The position numbers and the translations under genes were made by a program. A stretch of 7,911 nt of DNA from Candidatus Altimarinota bacterium (GTDB lineage Bacteria > Patescibacteriota > Gracilibacteria > UBA4473): the NCBI GenBank assembly GCA_027028725.1, contig JALVIB010000067.1, positions 1-7,911 of the forward strand. The letters run 5' to 3'. The notes beneath the pieces are model-generated. The model saw only the letters and a list, made by a program, of their open reading frames with translations. It was not told the DNA's origin and made no database searches. Of the stretch, positions 1-6,350 are shown in pieces. Each line of letters opens with the position of its first letter. The stretch's first letter is position 1.

Positions 1-64
1 TTTTTTTAGCCTTATCCGTTATTCTCGCCAAAAAAGGGAGAAGTGAAAATTTCGCGGGATTTTA

Positions 65-457
65 CTATTTAGAATCATCATCAAGGGAAAAATCTAATGA
101 TTTCTCATATTCAATTATCTTTTTTTTATCAATTATATTTTTAACAGAAACAATAATATCCCTAATATATTCAATAGTATTACCAATGCTACATATTCCT
201 CCTATTTCTTTACAAATATTTAGCTCAAAACTATCAGAAAATTTTTCTCCTGCAAGATATTGACCTAATTTATCTTTCTTTAAATATCCTTTATTTATTA
301 ACTCATTAATCACCTTCTGATAATACTTTTCAGCTTTTTGTAAATCACTAATTCCATTTAAATTATTAGCAATAGTATCAATATTATTCTTACAAGAGTT
401 ATGCTTTACTCCTGTTTTAAGGATTTCTACTTCTCTAGGCGAAATATATTTACTCAT
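65..457 (-). CDS. Hypothetical 130-aa protein, possible winged-helix fold
   Basis: I do not recognise this protein. It is small, lysine- and isoleucine-rich, and ends in an acidic tail (residues 125-128 are SLDD, followed by DSK). Residues 41-72 (KAEKYYQKVINELINKGYLKK, then LGQYLAGEKF) resemble the last helix and wing of winged-helix DNA-binding proteins, but this is only a pattern impression. There is no signal peptide or membrane segment. The ATG at 457 is the first usable start, because the upstream ATG at 466 runs into TGA after three codons. The gene is clearly more AT-rich than its neighbours and contains no copy of the TCCCGCGA motif that peppers pcrA, clpC and the DUF4012 gene. This suggests recent acquisition. 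It is divergent from pcrA across a 95-bp gap. A small transcriptional regulator or an orphan gene from a mobile element are both possible. Confidence 0.6.
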   Translation of the reverse strand: MSKYISPREVEILKTGVKHNSCKNNIDTIANNLNGISDLQKAEKYYQKVINELINKGYLKKDKLGQYLAGEKFSDSFELNICKEIGGICSIGNTIEYIRDIIVSVKNIIDKKKIIEYEKSLDFSLDDDSK

Positions 458-463
458 GTCTTC

Positions 464-491
464 ATGCTAAATAATTATTTAATTTTGTCAA
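464..491 (-). promoter_or_regulatory. Possible promoter of the 130-aa gene
   Basis: On the minus strand a perfect TTGACA (plus 486-491) is followed after 16 bp by TAGCAT (plus 464-469), which matches four of six positions of the -10 consensus. The predicted start of transcription falls at or next to the A of the ATG at 457, so the mRNA would be leaderless or nearly so. AT-rich DNA makes chance matches common, so this is tentative. Confidence 0.3.
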
Positions 492-496
492 ATTTT

Positions 497-524
497 TCGC
501 GGGATTTTTATTTTTCTGTATAAT
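497..524 (+). promoter_or_regulatory. Probable pcrA promoter with an iterated motif in the -35 zone
   Basis: A perfect -10 hexamer TATAAT lies at 519-524, 28 bp before the pcrA ATG. No good -35 hexamer is present at 16-18 bp. That place is taken by a copy of the iterated motif (TCGCGGGA at 497-504). A motif variant (CTCGCGGAATTT) directly follows the -10. The leader would be about 20 nt and has no Shine-Dalgarno sequence. Confidence 0.5.
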
Positions 525-552
525 CTCGCGGAATTTACACAGACTTTTATTT

Positions 553-2916
553 ATGACGAATCCTATTCTTGATAGCCTTAATCCCACTCAACGAAAAGCT
601 GCCGAAATTTTATCCGGTCCGCTTTTGATTTTGGCGGGGGCAGGTTCGGGAAAAACCAAAACTCTGACACACCGCATCGCGAATTTAATCGCTAATGGCG
701 TCAATCCCCGCGAAATTTTGGCTGTCACTTTTACCAATAAAGCCGCGAAGGAAATGACCGAAAGGGTGGAAAAACTACTACATAATTTAAGTAAAGACGG
801 ATTGCAATCCGTCTCTACAAAAAATCCCGCGAAATTTTCCGGAAAACCGATGATGGGGACATTTCACTCTATTTGTGTGCGGATGTTGCGCGAGGATATC
901 GAATCTTTGGGAAGGAAACTGACGCGTGATTTTGTGATTTTTGATACCGATGATCAGGTCAAACTGCTGAAAGAAATCATGATTGATAACGATATTGATC
1001 CCAAGGAATTCAATCCCAAAGCGGTTGCAGGCATTATTTCCAGTTTAAAAAATAAGTTGCGTGTGCCCACAAGTTCGAACTTAAACCAGCATTTGTCGTC
1101 GTCAAAGTTCGAACTTAGGCACAGCAATAATCCTATCTTTGAAGTGATTGACGAGATTTTTCCCGAATACCAAAAACGCCTAGAAATTCATAACGCGCTG
1201 GATTTTGACGATTTGATTCAAAAGACGGTGCAAGTGCTGGAAAAATCCCGCGAAATTAGAAAAAAATACCAAAATCGTTGGAAACATGTTTTGGTGGATG
1301 AGTATCAGGATGTGAATTTCGCGCAGTATCGATTGGTTCGCCTATTGCTGGGGAAAGAGGGAAATCTGTGCGTAATTGGTGATGATCATCAGTCAATTTA
1401 TGCCTTTCGGGGAGCGGATTTTTCTAATATTTTGAATTTTTCGCGGGATTTTCCCCAAGCGCAAGTTATCAAATTGGAGCAGAATTATCGTTCAACCAAA
1501 AACATTCTCGCCAACGCTAATTCGCTGATTTCTTACAACGAAACGGGAATGCCCAAAAAACTTTGGACGGATAACGAGACCGGCGAAAAACTAGAAATTA
1601 CCGAAGTGGAGTCGGATCGCGAGGAAGGGAATTTAATTGCGCGAAAAATCCGCGAAAAAATGCAACAACCCCCTCAATCCCCCCGCCTTGCGGGGGGAAG
1701 GCAAATGAATTATTCTGATTTTGCGGTTTTGTACCGTATGAATGCGCAGTCGCGGTCGCTTGAAGAAGCGTTTATGCGGCACCAAATTCCGTATCAAATC
1801 ATCGGTGGAACGAAGTTTTTCTCGCGAAAAGAAATCAAAGATGTGATCGCGTATTTGCGCCTAGTTTTGAATCCCAAAGACGATTTGTCGTTTTTGCGAG
1901 TGATAAATTTTCCGTCACGGAAAATCGGGAAATCAACTATTCAGGTTTTAAAAAATTTCGCGGAAAATTACGGAATAAGTTTCTTGGAAATCTTAGAACA
2001 TGTTGAAGAAATAGACCAATTACCCGCTAAGAAAAAAGAAGTTTTGGCGAAATTTCGGGACTTAATCCAGAAATCCCGCGAAAATTTGGAAACGAAACAA
2101 GTTTCAGAGATTTTGCAGGAAATTTTGGACAAAACAAAACTTTTGGAAGCTCTAGATGACGGAACAGCCGAAGGGGAATCCCGCGCGCAAAATGTTCGCG
2201 AGATTTTTTCCGTCACTTCGCGGTACGATACGGCAGATGATTCGCTGGCGGCGTTTCTTGAAGGAGTGGCGCTGATTGCCGATGTTGATAATATGGAAAA
2301 CAAAAACGCGGTAACACTGATGACAATTCATTCTAGTAAGGGATTGGAGTTTCCGTATGTTTTTTTGCCTGGTTGGGAAGAAGGGATTTTCCCGAGTTCG
2401 CGGTCGTTGAGCAAAAAGGAAGATTTGGAAGAAGAACGACGATTGGGATATGTGGCGATTACGCGCGCGAAAAAAAAGTGCGAAATTTTGTACACCAAAA
2501 AGCGATTAATGTTTGGGCAGTTTAATTATCCCGTGCCGTCCCCGTTTTTAGACGAATTGGATGAGAAATGTTGTGAACGAAAAAATGAACACGGTAGAGA
2601 CGCCCCGCCGGGGCGTCTGTACGGGAAGCAAAATCCCGCGAAAAAAAGTTTTTCCTCAAGTTCGAACTTGGACCACTTTTCCCAAAATAATAAGTTCGAA
2701 CTTATGGGAAAAACACCAAAAACTCGCGAAGAAGCCCTTTTTGGAGTTGCGAAAAATGATACAGGTTATCAAACTTCGGACAAAATTTCGCACGCGACAT
2801 TTGGCGAAGGAACTGTGGTAATGGTGAATGGAGATACTTTAACAGTTGCTTTCCCAGGGATTGGTTTGAAAAAAATCTCCGCTTCAATTGCGCCGATTGA
2901 GAAACTAACCCCTTAA
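553..2916 (+). CDS. pcrA: UvrD/PcrA-type 3'-5' DNA helicase (superfamily 1A)
   Basis: This is an ATP-driven DNA helicase/translocase of DNA repair and replication. All family motifs are present in order: Q-motif Gln13, Walker A AGAGSGKT (28-35), TFTNKAAKEM (motif Ia), DEYQD (249-253, motif II), GDDHQSIYAFRG (277-288 region, motif III), QNYRST (310-315, IV), TIHSSKGLEF (591-600, V) and VAITRAKK (634-641, VI). Residues 744-785 (KISHATFGEGTV onwards) match the C-terminal Tudor-like domain by which PcrA binds RNA polymerase, so PcrA is a better name than UvrD. At 787 residues it is about 50-60 longer than Bacillus PcrA. The excess sits in four low-complexity insertions encoded by palindromic repeats: residues 80-89, 173-188, about 371-384 and 681-717. 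None interrupts a helicase motif. The ATG at 553 gives the usual short N-terminus. No Shine-Dalgarno sequence is seen. Activity is likely retained. Confidence 0.95.
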   Translation: MTNPILDSLNPTQRKAAEILSGPLLILAGAGSGKTKTLTHRIANLIANGVNPREILAVTFTNKAAKEMTERVEKLLHNLSKDGLQSVSTKNPAKFSGKPMMGTFHSICVRMLREDIESLGRKLTRDFVIFDTDDQVKLLKEIMIDNDIDPKEFNPKAVAGIISSLKNKLRVPTSSNLNQHLSSSKFELRHSNNPIFEVIDEIFPEYQKRLEIHNALDFDDLIQKTVQVLEKSREIRKKYQNRWKHVLVDEYQDVNFAQYRLVRLLLGKEGNLCVIGDDHQSIYAFRGADFSNILNFSRDFPQAQVIKLEQNYRSTKNILANANSLISYNETGMPKKLWTDNETGEKLEITEVESDREEGNLIARKIREKMQQPPQSPRLAGGRQMNYSDFAVLYRMNAQSRSLEEAFMRHQIPYQIIGGTKFFSRKEIKDVIAYLRLVLNPKDDLSFLRVINFPSRKIGKSTIQVLKNFAENYGISFLEILEHVEEIDQLPAKKKEVLAKFRDLIQKSRENLETKQVSEILQEILDKTKLLEALDDGTAEGESRAQNVREIFSVTSRYDTADDSLAAFLEGVALIADVDNMENKNAVTLMTIHSSKGLEFPYVFLPGWEEGIFPSSRSLSKKEDLEEERRLGYVAITRAKKKCEILYTKKRLMFGQFNYPVPSPFLDELDEKCCERKNEHGRDAPPGRLYGKQNPAKKSFSSSSNLDHFSQNNKFELMGKTPKTREEALFGVAKNDTGYQTSDKISHATFGEGTVVMVNGDTLTVAFPGIGLKKISASIAPIEKLTP
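791..818. repeat. In-frame palindromic repeat, GTAGAGACG family, copy 1
   Basis: The core GACGGATTGCAATCCGTC (796-813) is a perfect 18-bp palindrome. It is extended by GTAAA on the left and TCTAC on the right, with one mismatched pair. It lies within pcrA and encodes about residues 80-89, in the stretch between motifs Ia and Ib. A copy of the iterated motif (825-832) follows 6 bp later in the AAAATCCCGCGAAA orientation. Palindromes with GTAGAGACG and CGTCTCTAC ends are a known type of dispersed bacterial repeat. Confidence 0.8.
1071..1116. repeat. Paired AAGTTCGAACTT element, copy 1, in frame in pcrA
   Basis: Two identical 12-bp palindromes AAGTTCGAACTT (1071-1082 and 1105-1116) are separated by 22 bp. 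Short outer arms add to the symmetry: GTGCC before and GGCAC after. The element encodes SSNL at its left end and KFEL at its right end, residues 173-188 of PcrA, in the region after the segment rich in KNKL and before FEVIDEIFPEY. A second element with the same geometry lies at 2658-2703. Confidence 0.85.
1671..1700. repeat. In-frame G/C hairpin repeat in pcrA
   Basis: Stem arms CCCCCCGC (1679-1686) and GCGGGGGG (1690-1697) enclose a CTT loop, preceded by CCCCTCAAT. The stretch encodes PPQSPRLAGG, about residues 373-383. This sequence has no counterpart in the conserved helicase core, between YRST (motif IV) and FAVLYRMN (motif IVa). It is of the same type as the intergenic hairpin at 2942-2961. 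A motif-like variant AATCCGCGAAAAAA precedes it at 1647-1660. Confidence 0.7.
2594..2622. repeat. In-frame palindromic repeat, GTAGAGACG family, copy 2
   Basis: Arms GTAGAGACGCCCC (2594-2606) and GGGGCGTCTGTAC (2610-2622) pair with one mismatch around a GCC loop. It encodes about residues 681-690 of PcrA (core DAPPGRLY), in the flexible linker between the helicase core and the Tudor domain. As in copy 1, the iterated motif follows shortly (2634-2641, 11 bp away) in the same orientation, and both read NPAK. Confidence 0.8.
2648..2714. repeat. Paired AAGTTCGAACTT element, copy 2, with outer arms
   Basis: AAGTTCGAACTT occurs at 2658-2669 and 2692-2703, again with a 22-bp spacer of unrelated sequence. 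Perfect outer arms GTTTTTCC (2648-2655) and GGAAAAAC (2707-2714) make a long interrupted inverted repeat. It encodes SSNL and KFEL in the same reading phase as copy 1, residues 702-717, within the linker before the Tudor domain. Confidence 0.85.
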
Positions 2917-2941
2917 TCCCCTTATCAGGGAGACTTTTTAG

Positions 2942-2961
2942 ATCCCCGCCTCCGCGGGGAT
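2942..2961. repeat. C/G hairpin downstream of pcrA
   Basis: ATCCCCGC (2942-2949) and GCGGGGAT (2954-2961) form an 8-bp stem with a CTCC loop, 26 bp after the pcrA stop. No T-run follows on either strand, so it is a poor intrinsic terminator. It more likely belongs to the same repeat type as the hairpin inside pcrA at 1679-1697. Confidence 0.6.
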
Positions 2962-3020
2962 AAATTCCACTAACAGCTCGTTTCTCGCTGAGTGTCGTTT
3001 AATTTCGCGGGATTTTCCCC

Positions 3021-3080
3021 CGTCATTGCGAGGGAGTGGAGCAACGCGGAACGACCGTGGCAATCTACTTCTATTTTTTG
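3021..3080 (+). repeat. GTCATTGCGAGG dispersed repeat, copy A
   Basis: It begins CGTCATTGCGAGG and ends GGCAATCTACTTCTA followed by a T-run and G. Copy C shares both ends, preceded in each case by CCCCC. The middle differs. GTCATTGCGAG...GCAATCT repeats are widespread in bacterial intergenic DNA and often arranged as inverted pairs, as here with copy B. Confidence 0.8.
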
Positions 3081-3128
3081 GTAAAGGTTATTTGCTCAGC
3101 AGAAATACAAGGAAAGTCATAAGGAAGA

Positions 3129-3156
3129 AGATTGCTTCGCTACGCTCGCAATGACG
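3129..3156 (-). repeat. GTCATTGCGAGG dispersed repeat, copy B (inverted, short)
   Basis: On the minus strand it reads CGTCATTGCGAGCGTAGCGA and ends GCAATCT. It is inverted relative to copies A and C and much shorter than they are. It lies between them, so A-B and B-C can each form a long cruciform or RNA hairpin. Confidence 0.75.
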
Positions 3157-3165
3157 ACAATACTT

Positions 3166-3224
3166 CCCCCGTCATTGCGAGGAACGAGGCACGAGCGACG
3201 CGGCAATCTACTTCTAATTTTTTG
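3166..3224 (+). repeat. GTCATTGCGAGG dispersed repeat, copy C
   Basis: CCCCCGTCATTGCGAGG leads into an ACGAGGCACGAGCGACG centre and ends GGCAATCTACTTCTA with a T-run, like copy A. Reading through copies B and C gives the peptide string LRYARNDD...VIARNEA, a familiar artefact of this repeat type rather than a gene. Confidence 0.8.
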
Positions 3225-3242
3225 CACGAGAAAACTACAAGC

Positions 3243-3375
3243 AAATCACCCCCGCCCTCTTTCAAAAAAGAGGGAGCCAAAGGAAAGTGTTTTATTGTTT
3301 CTTGTTGTTTTTAGCTTCTTCTGCTGAGAACATCCCCCTTTCGTTTAAAGGGGGATTGAGGGGGATTTTTTAAAA
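3243..3375. repeat. Long direct repeat, copy 1, with two hairpins
   Basis: Its first 44 bp are identical to those of copy 2 (3526-3569). It contains hairpin CCCTCTTT/AAAGAGGG (3255-3274) and hairpin ATCCCCCTTT/AAAGGGGGAT (3332-3356). A second block, GGGGGAT (3360-3366), can pair with the same ATCCCCC and is followed by TTTTT, a possible weak terminator for pcrA. The 3' end leads into the motif copy at 3385. Confidence 0.85.
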
Positions 3376-3381
3376 GATGGG

Positions 3382-3518
3382 AAATCCCGCGAAAAATCAA
3401 ACACCTCTTTAATTCTCCTCTTTGTCTAAAGAGGAGAGAAATAGGAATTCATTTTATTCCCCCCTCTTCAGATAAAGAGGGGGTGAGGGGGTGTTTGATA
3501 AAAAATTTCGCGGGATTT
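3382..3518. repeat. Nested inverted repeat capped by the iterated motif
   Basis: The left arm (3382-3405) runs from AAATCCCGCGAAA to CAAACACC. The right arm (3490-3518) is its complement, from GGTGTTTGAT to TTTCGCGGGATTT, with a 5-bp extra A/T block. Inside sit two smaller hairpins: CTCCTCTTT/AAAGAGGAG (3415-3436) and CCCCCTCTT/AAGAGGGGG (3460-3483). The motif forms the outer end of each arm. Confidence 0.8.
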
Positions 3519-3525
3519 TTTCAAA

Positions 3526-3654
3526 AAATCACCCCCGCCCTCTTTCAAAAAAGAGGGAGCCAAAGGAAAAATGTTTTATTGTTTTTTTCTTCTGTTTCCC
3601 CTGCTGAGGACTTCCCCCTTTCTTTAAAGGGGGATTGAGGGGGGTTTTTAGAAA
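3526..3654. repeat. Long direct repeat, copy 2, with two hairpins
   Basis: It repeats the plan of copy 1: CCCTCTTT/AAAGAGGG (3538-3557), then CCCCCTTT/AAAGGGGG (3614-3633), then GGGGGG and TTTTT (3639-3649). The centre has diverged by substitutions and small indels. It too is followed by a motif copy (3668-3675). On the minus strand its first hairpin leads to GGGGGTGATTTTTT, a possible weak terminator for clpC. Confidence 0.85.
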
Positions 3655-3682
3655 GAAAACAGCAAAATCCCGCGAAATTTCC

Positions 3683-6322
3683 CTACTTCTCAATCGGACT
3701 AAACTCACACGCTTTGTCTTTCTTACAAGAAACTTTGTAAGCAGAATTTTCGCGGATTTTTCCGGCGATCATGGCGTCGGCTAGCGGACTTTCGATGCGG
3801 TCGGCTATTACTCGGCGAACTTCACGCGCTCCAAATTCCGGATTATAAGCAGATTTCGCGAGAGAATTAATATCCGAACCACTAATTTTCAAAGTGATAT
3901 TTTTTTCTTTTAATCTCTCTTGCAATTTAGCAATTTGCAGTTTGACGATTTTCTTAATTGAGTCGCGGTTAAGCGGTTTGAAAATCACAATTGAATCCAA
4001 ACGGTTCAAAAACTCCGGCGTAAAAGATTTCTTCAGATCTTTTTTAACATCTTCGGTAATGTGCTCAAACTCTTCCTCAGATTCCGCGAGATCTTTCTTG
4101 GTCGCACCGAACCCGATGGTATTGGCGTTTTGCTGAAAGCGGTCAGCTCCGATATTGGAAGTCATAATAATGACAGCGTTTTTGAACGACACCGTGCGCC
4201 CCTTCCCATCAGTTAGTTGCCCGTCTTCAAAAATTTGTAATAACATATTGTGGACATTTTTGTGCGCTTTCTCGATCTCGTCAAAAAGCACGATGGAATA
4301 AGGTTTTCGGCGAATTTTTTCGGTTAGTTCACCACCTTCATCGTGTCCGATGTATCCGGCGGTTGCTCCAACTAATCGTGATCCGGTATGTGCTTCGGAA
4401 AACTCCGACATATCAATTTTAATCAGCGATTTTTCGTCATTATAAATTTCTTTCGCGAGATTTTTGACCAACTCAGTTTTTCCTACTCCGGTCGGACCAA
4501 GAAAAAGAAACGCTCCCAACGGGCGGTTGGGATCTTGCAACTGCAAGCGCGCCCGCCGCACAGATTTCGCGATAACTTCGATTGCTTCGTCTTGTCCGAC
4601 AATTTTTTGCTGTAAAGTTTTTTCTAAATTTTGCAGGTTTTTCAAATCAGAATCCAGCAATTTAGTCACCGGAATATCGGTCGTCATTTCCAAAACTTGC
4701 GCAATATCAACGCTCGTAATTTTGCGCGGTTTTAATCCCGCGACTTTTTCGTGTTTTAGGTCGTAAATTTCCTTTTCCAGTCGCTGTTCTTCCAAATGAT
4801 ATTTGTTGGCTTTTTCGTAATTTTGTGCGATAACCGCTTCTTCTTTTTTCTTTTGTAAAGACGACAAAAGTTTCCTTTTTTCGCGGATTTCTTTCCCGTT
4901 GAGGCGGTTGGTCAAACTTTTTTTCGCGCAAGCTTCGTCTAACAAATCAAAAGCTTTATCCGGCAAAAAGCGGTCGTTGATGTAGCGCACGGACAGTTTA
5001 ACCGCCGAAACAATGGCTTCGTCCGTAATTTCCACCAAATGATATTTTTCGTAATGTTTTTTAATTCCGCGCAAAATTTCAATCGCTTGCTCGGTGCTTG
5101 GTTCATCAACATTAATTGCCTGAAAACGCCGTGCCAAAGCCGAATCTTTTTCAACATGTTTGCGATATTCATCAATCGTCGTCGCTCCGATAACTTGGAT
5201 TGCCCCTCGTGAAAGCGCCGGTTTCAAAATATTCGCGGCATCGAGCGATCCTTCCGCACCTCCCGCACCGATAATCGTGTGCAATTCGTCAATAAACAAA
5301 ATCACTTCGTTATCTGCGGCGGTGGCTTCTTCGATAATTCGTTTCAAGCGTTCCTCAAATTCCCCGCGATATTTTGTCCCCGCGACCAAATTTGCCATCG
5401 AAAGCGACATCACGCGTTTATCAATCAAGGAATCCGGAACTTTCCCTTCAATAATTCGCAGTGCCAACCCTTCAACAATCGCGGTTTTTCCCACTCCGGG
5501 ATCTCCGAGCAGAACAGGATTATTCTTGGTTTTTCGCGACAGAATGGTAATCATTCGTTCAATTTCTTTATCGCGACCAATAATTGTTTCAATTTTTCCT
5601 TCCGCTGCCATTTCGGTGAAATCGTCACAGAAATAATCCAACGCCAAGCGTTTTTTCCGCGACATTTTGTGGCTTCCACCTTTATCCAGTGGCGGTTCTC
5701 CGCCCATCATATCATTTCCCGCGAAAAAATCCGGCGACCCGAATTGTCCACCCGATCCCGCGCGTCCGGCCATCCCGATCCCGACCAAGAGGTTTTGCAA
5801 ACCATCTAAAAGTGAAGAAATATCGCTGTTAGCGTTGTGTGTTTCCAGACTTGATTTTGATTTTTTAAACAAGTTTTCTAAATAATCCAAAACTTGGTCT
5901 GATTTAACCATCATGGTATTCAAAACATGCACCGCTCCGGAATTTTTTTGTTTCAAAAGCGCGTATAAGATGTGCTCACTATCAACAGAAGAATGCCCAA
6001 AATCAATCGCTGCTTTCGCCGCAATTTCAATTACTTTTTGTGCGAAAGGCGAAAAAGTCTCAAATTTCGCGGGATTTTCGCCGTTGTTTTCAACTTTGGT
6101 TTGTCCCGGATTTTTCAATTCGCTGGAGATTCGAAAAGCGTTTTCGTAAGTGACTCCAAAGTTTTTCAAAATCTCACTGGCGAGCGATTTCGGTTGTTTC
6201 AAAAGCCCCAACAACAAATGTTGAGTTTGGACTTGTTTGTCGCCGAGAAGGCGCATCTGTTCTTGTGAAATAATCAAAGTGTTCTTAGCAAATTTAGTAA
6301 ACGAGTTAAATTCTTGTGACAT
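3683..6322 (-). CDS. clpC: ClpC-type AAA+ unfoldase, ATPase subunit of a Clp protease
   Basis: This Hsp100 ATPase unfolds proteins and threads them to a peptidase. Residues 5-155 hold two Clp_N repeats, joined by a linker with NPAKF (83-87) encoded by a motif copy. ATPase module 1 has GDPGVGKT (273-280), pore loop KYRG (317-320), ILFIDE (341-346) and arginines 398-399. A short middle domain contains a UVR-like coiled segment (485-519), as in ClpC and unlike the long ClpB domain. Module 2 has GPTGVGKT (609-616), pore loop GYIG (656-659), VLFDE (678-682), TSN (721-723) and GAR (831-833). IGF at 736-738 is in the place of the ClpP-docking loop, so a ClpP partner is likely, though no clpP is in the window. 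A Gly/Met-rich linker (172-219) is unusual. The stop is TAG. No Shine-Dalgarno or CIRCE element is seen. Confidence 0.95.
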   Translation of the reverse strand: MSQEFNSFTKFAKNTLIISQEQMRLLGDKQVQTQHLLLGLLKQPKSLASEILKNFGVTYENAFRISSELKNPGQTKVENNGENPAKFETFSPFAQKVIEIAAKAAIDFGHSSVDSEHILYALLKQKNSGAVHVLNTMMVKSDQVLDYLENLFKKSKSSLETHNANSDISSLLDGLQNLLVGIGMAGRAGSGGQFGSPDFFAGNDMMGGEPPLDKGGSHKMSRKKRLALDYFCDDFTEMAAEGKIETIIGRDKEIERMITILSRKTKNNPVLLGDPGVGKTAIVEGLALRIIEGKVPDSLIDKRVMSLSMANLVAGTKYRGEFEERLKRIIEEATAADNEVILFIDELHTIIGAGGAEGSLDAANILKPALSRGAIQVIGATTIDEYRKHVEKDSALARRFQAINVDEPSTEQAIEILRGIKKHYEKYHLVEITDEAIVSAVKLSVRYINDRFLPDKAFDLLDEACAKKSLTNRLNGKEIREKRKLLSSLQKKKEEAVIAQNYEKANKYHLEEQRLEKEIYDLKHEKVAGLKPRKITSVDIAQVLEMTTDIPVTKLLDSDLKNLQNLEKTLQQKIVGQDEAIEVIAKSVRRARLQLQDPNRPLGAFLFLGPTGVGKTELVKNLAKEIYNDEKSLIKIDMSEFSEAHTGSRLVGATAGYIGHDEGGELTEKIRRKPYSIVLFDEIEKAHKNVHNMLLQIFEDGQLTDGKGRTVSFKNAVIIMTSNIGADRFQQNANTIGFGATKKDLAESEEEFEHITEDVKKDLKKSFTPEFLNRLDSIVIFKPLNRDSIKKIVKLQIAKLQERLKEKNITLKISGSDINSLAKSAYNPEFGAREVRRVIADRIESPLADAMIAGKIRENSAYKVSCKKDKACEFSPIEK

Positions 6323-6350
6323 TTTTTGTGTTTTAGTTTTAGTTCGGAGG

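Larger units (their letters stand above)
2917..3682. other. Repeat-packed intergenic region between convergent genes
   Basis: This 766-bp stretch separates the 3' ends of pcrA and clpC. I see no credible gene in it. It holds, in order: a short C/G hairpin, a motif copy, three GTCATTGCGAGG-type elements, a 130-bp direct duplication, a nested inverted repeat between the two duplicates, and a motif copy 7 bp beyond the clpC stop. It probably also serves both genes as a terminator zone. Confidence 0.85.

Noticed and set aside
1..64. A gene fragment at the left edge
   Set aside because: Only 64 bp are available before the stop of the 130-aa gene. Apart from the motif copy at 52-59, I see no supportable feature.
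1071..1116. Paired AAGTTCGAACTT as LexA boxes
   Set aside because: Known LexA boxes have GAAC-N4-GTTC or related order, whereas here the halves are fused as GTTCGAAC, and the site is inside coding sequence.
3132..3314. A 60-codon open frame on the plus strand in the intergenic region
   Set aside because: It is made of GTCATTGCGAGG-type repeats and a hairpin repeat. The LRYARND and VIARNEA strings are known translation artefacts of these repeats.
3021..3654. CRISPR array
   Set aside because: Repeats are of different kinds, lengths and orientations, without regular spacers or cas genes.
5160..5809. Long open frames on the plus strand opposite clpC
   Set aside because: They lie fully inside the well-supported clpC gene on the other strand, overlap each other, and show no domain-like sequence.
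553..6322. Recoded TGA (glycine) as in Gracilibacteria or Absconditabacteria
   Set aside because: pcrA and clpC are full length without in-frame TGA, and glycine is encoded by GGN, so recoding is not supported.
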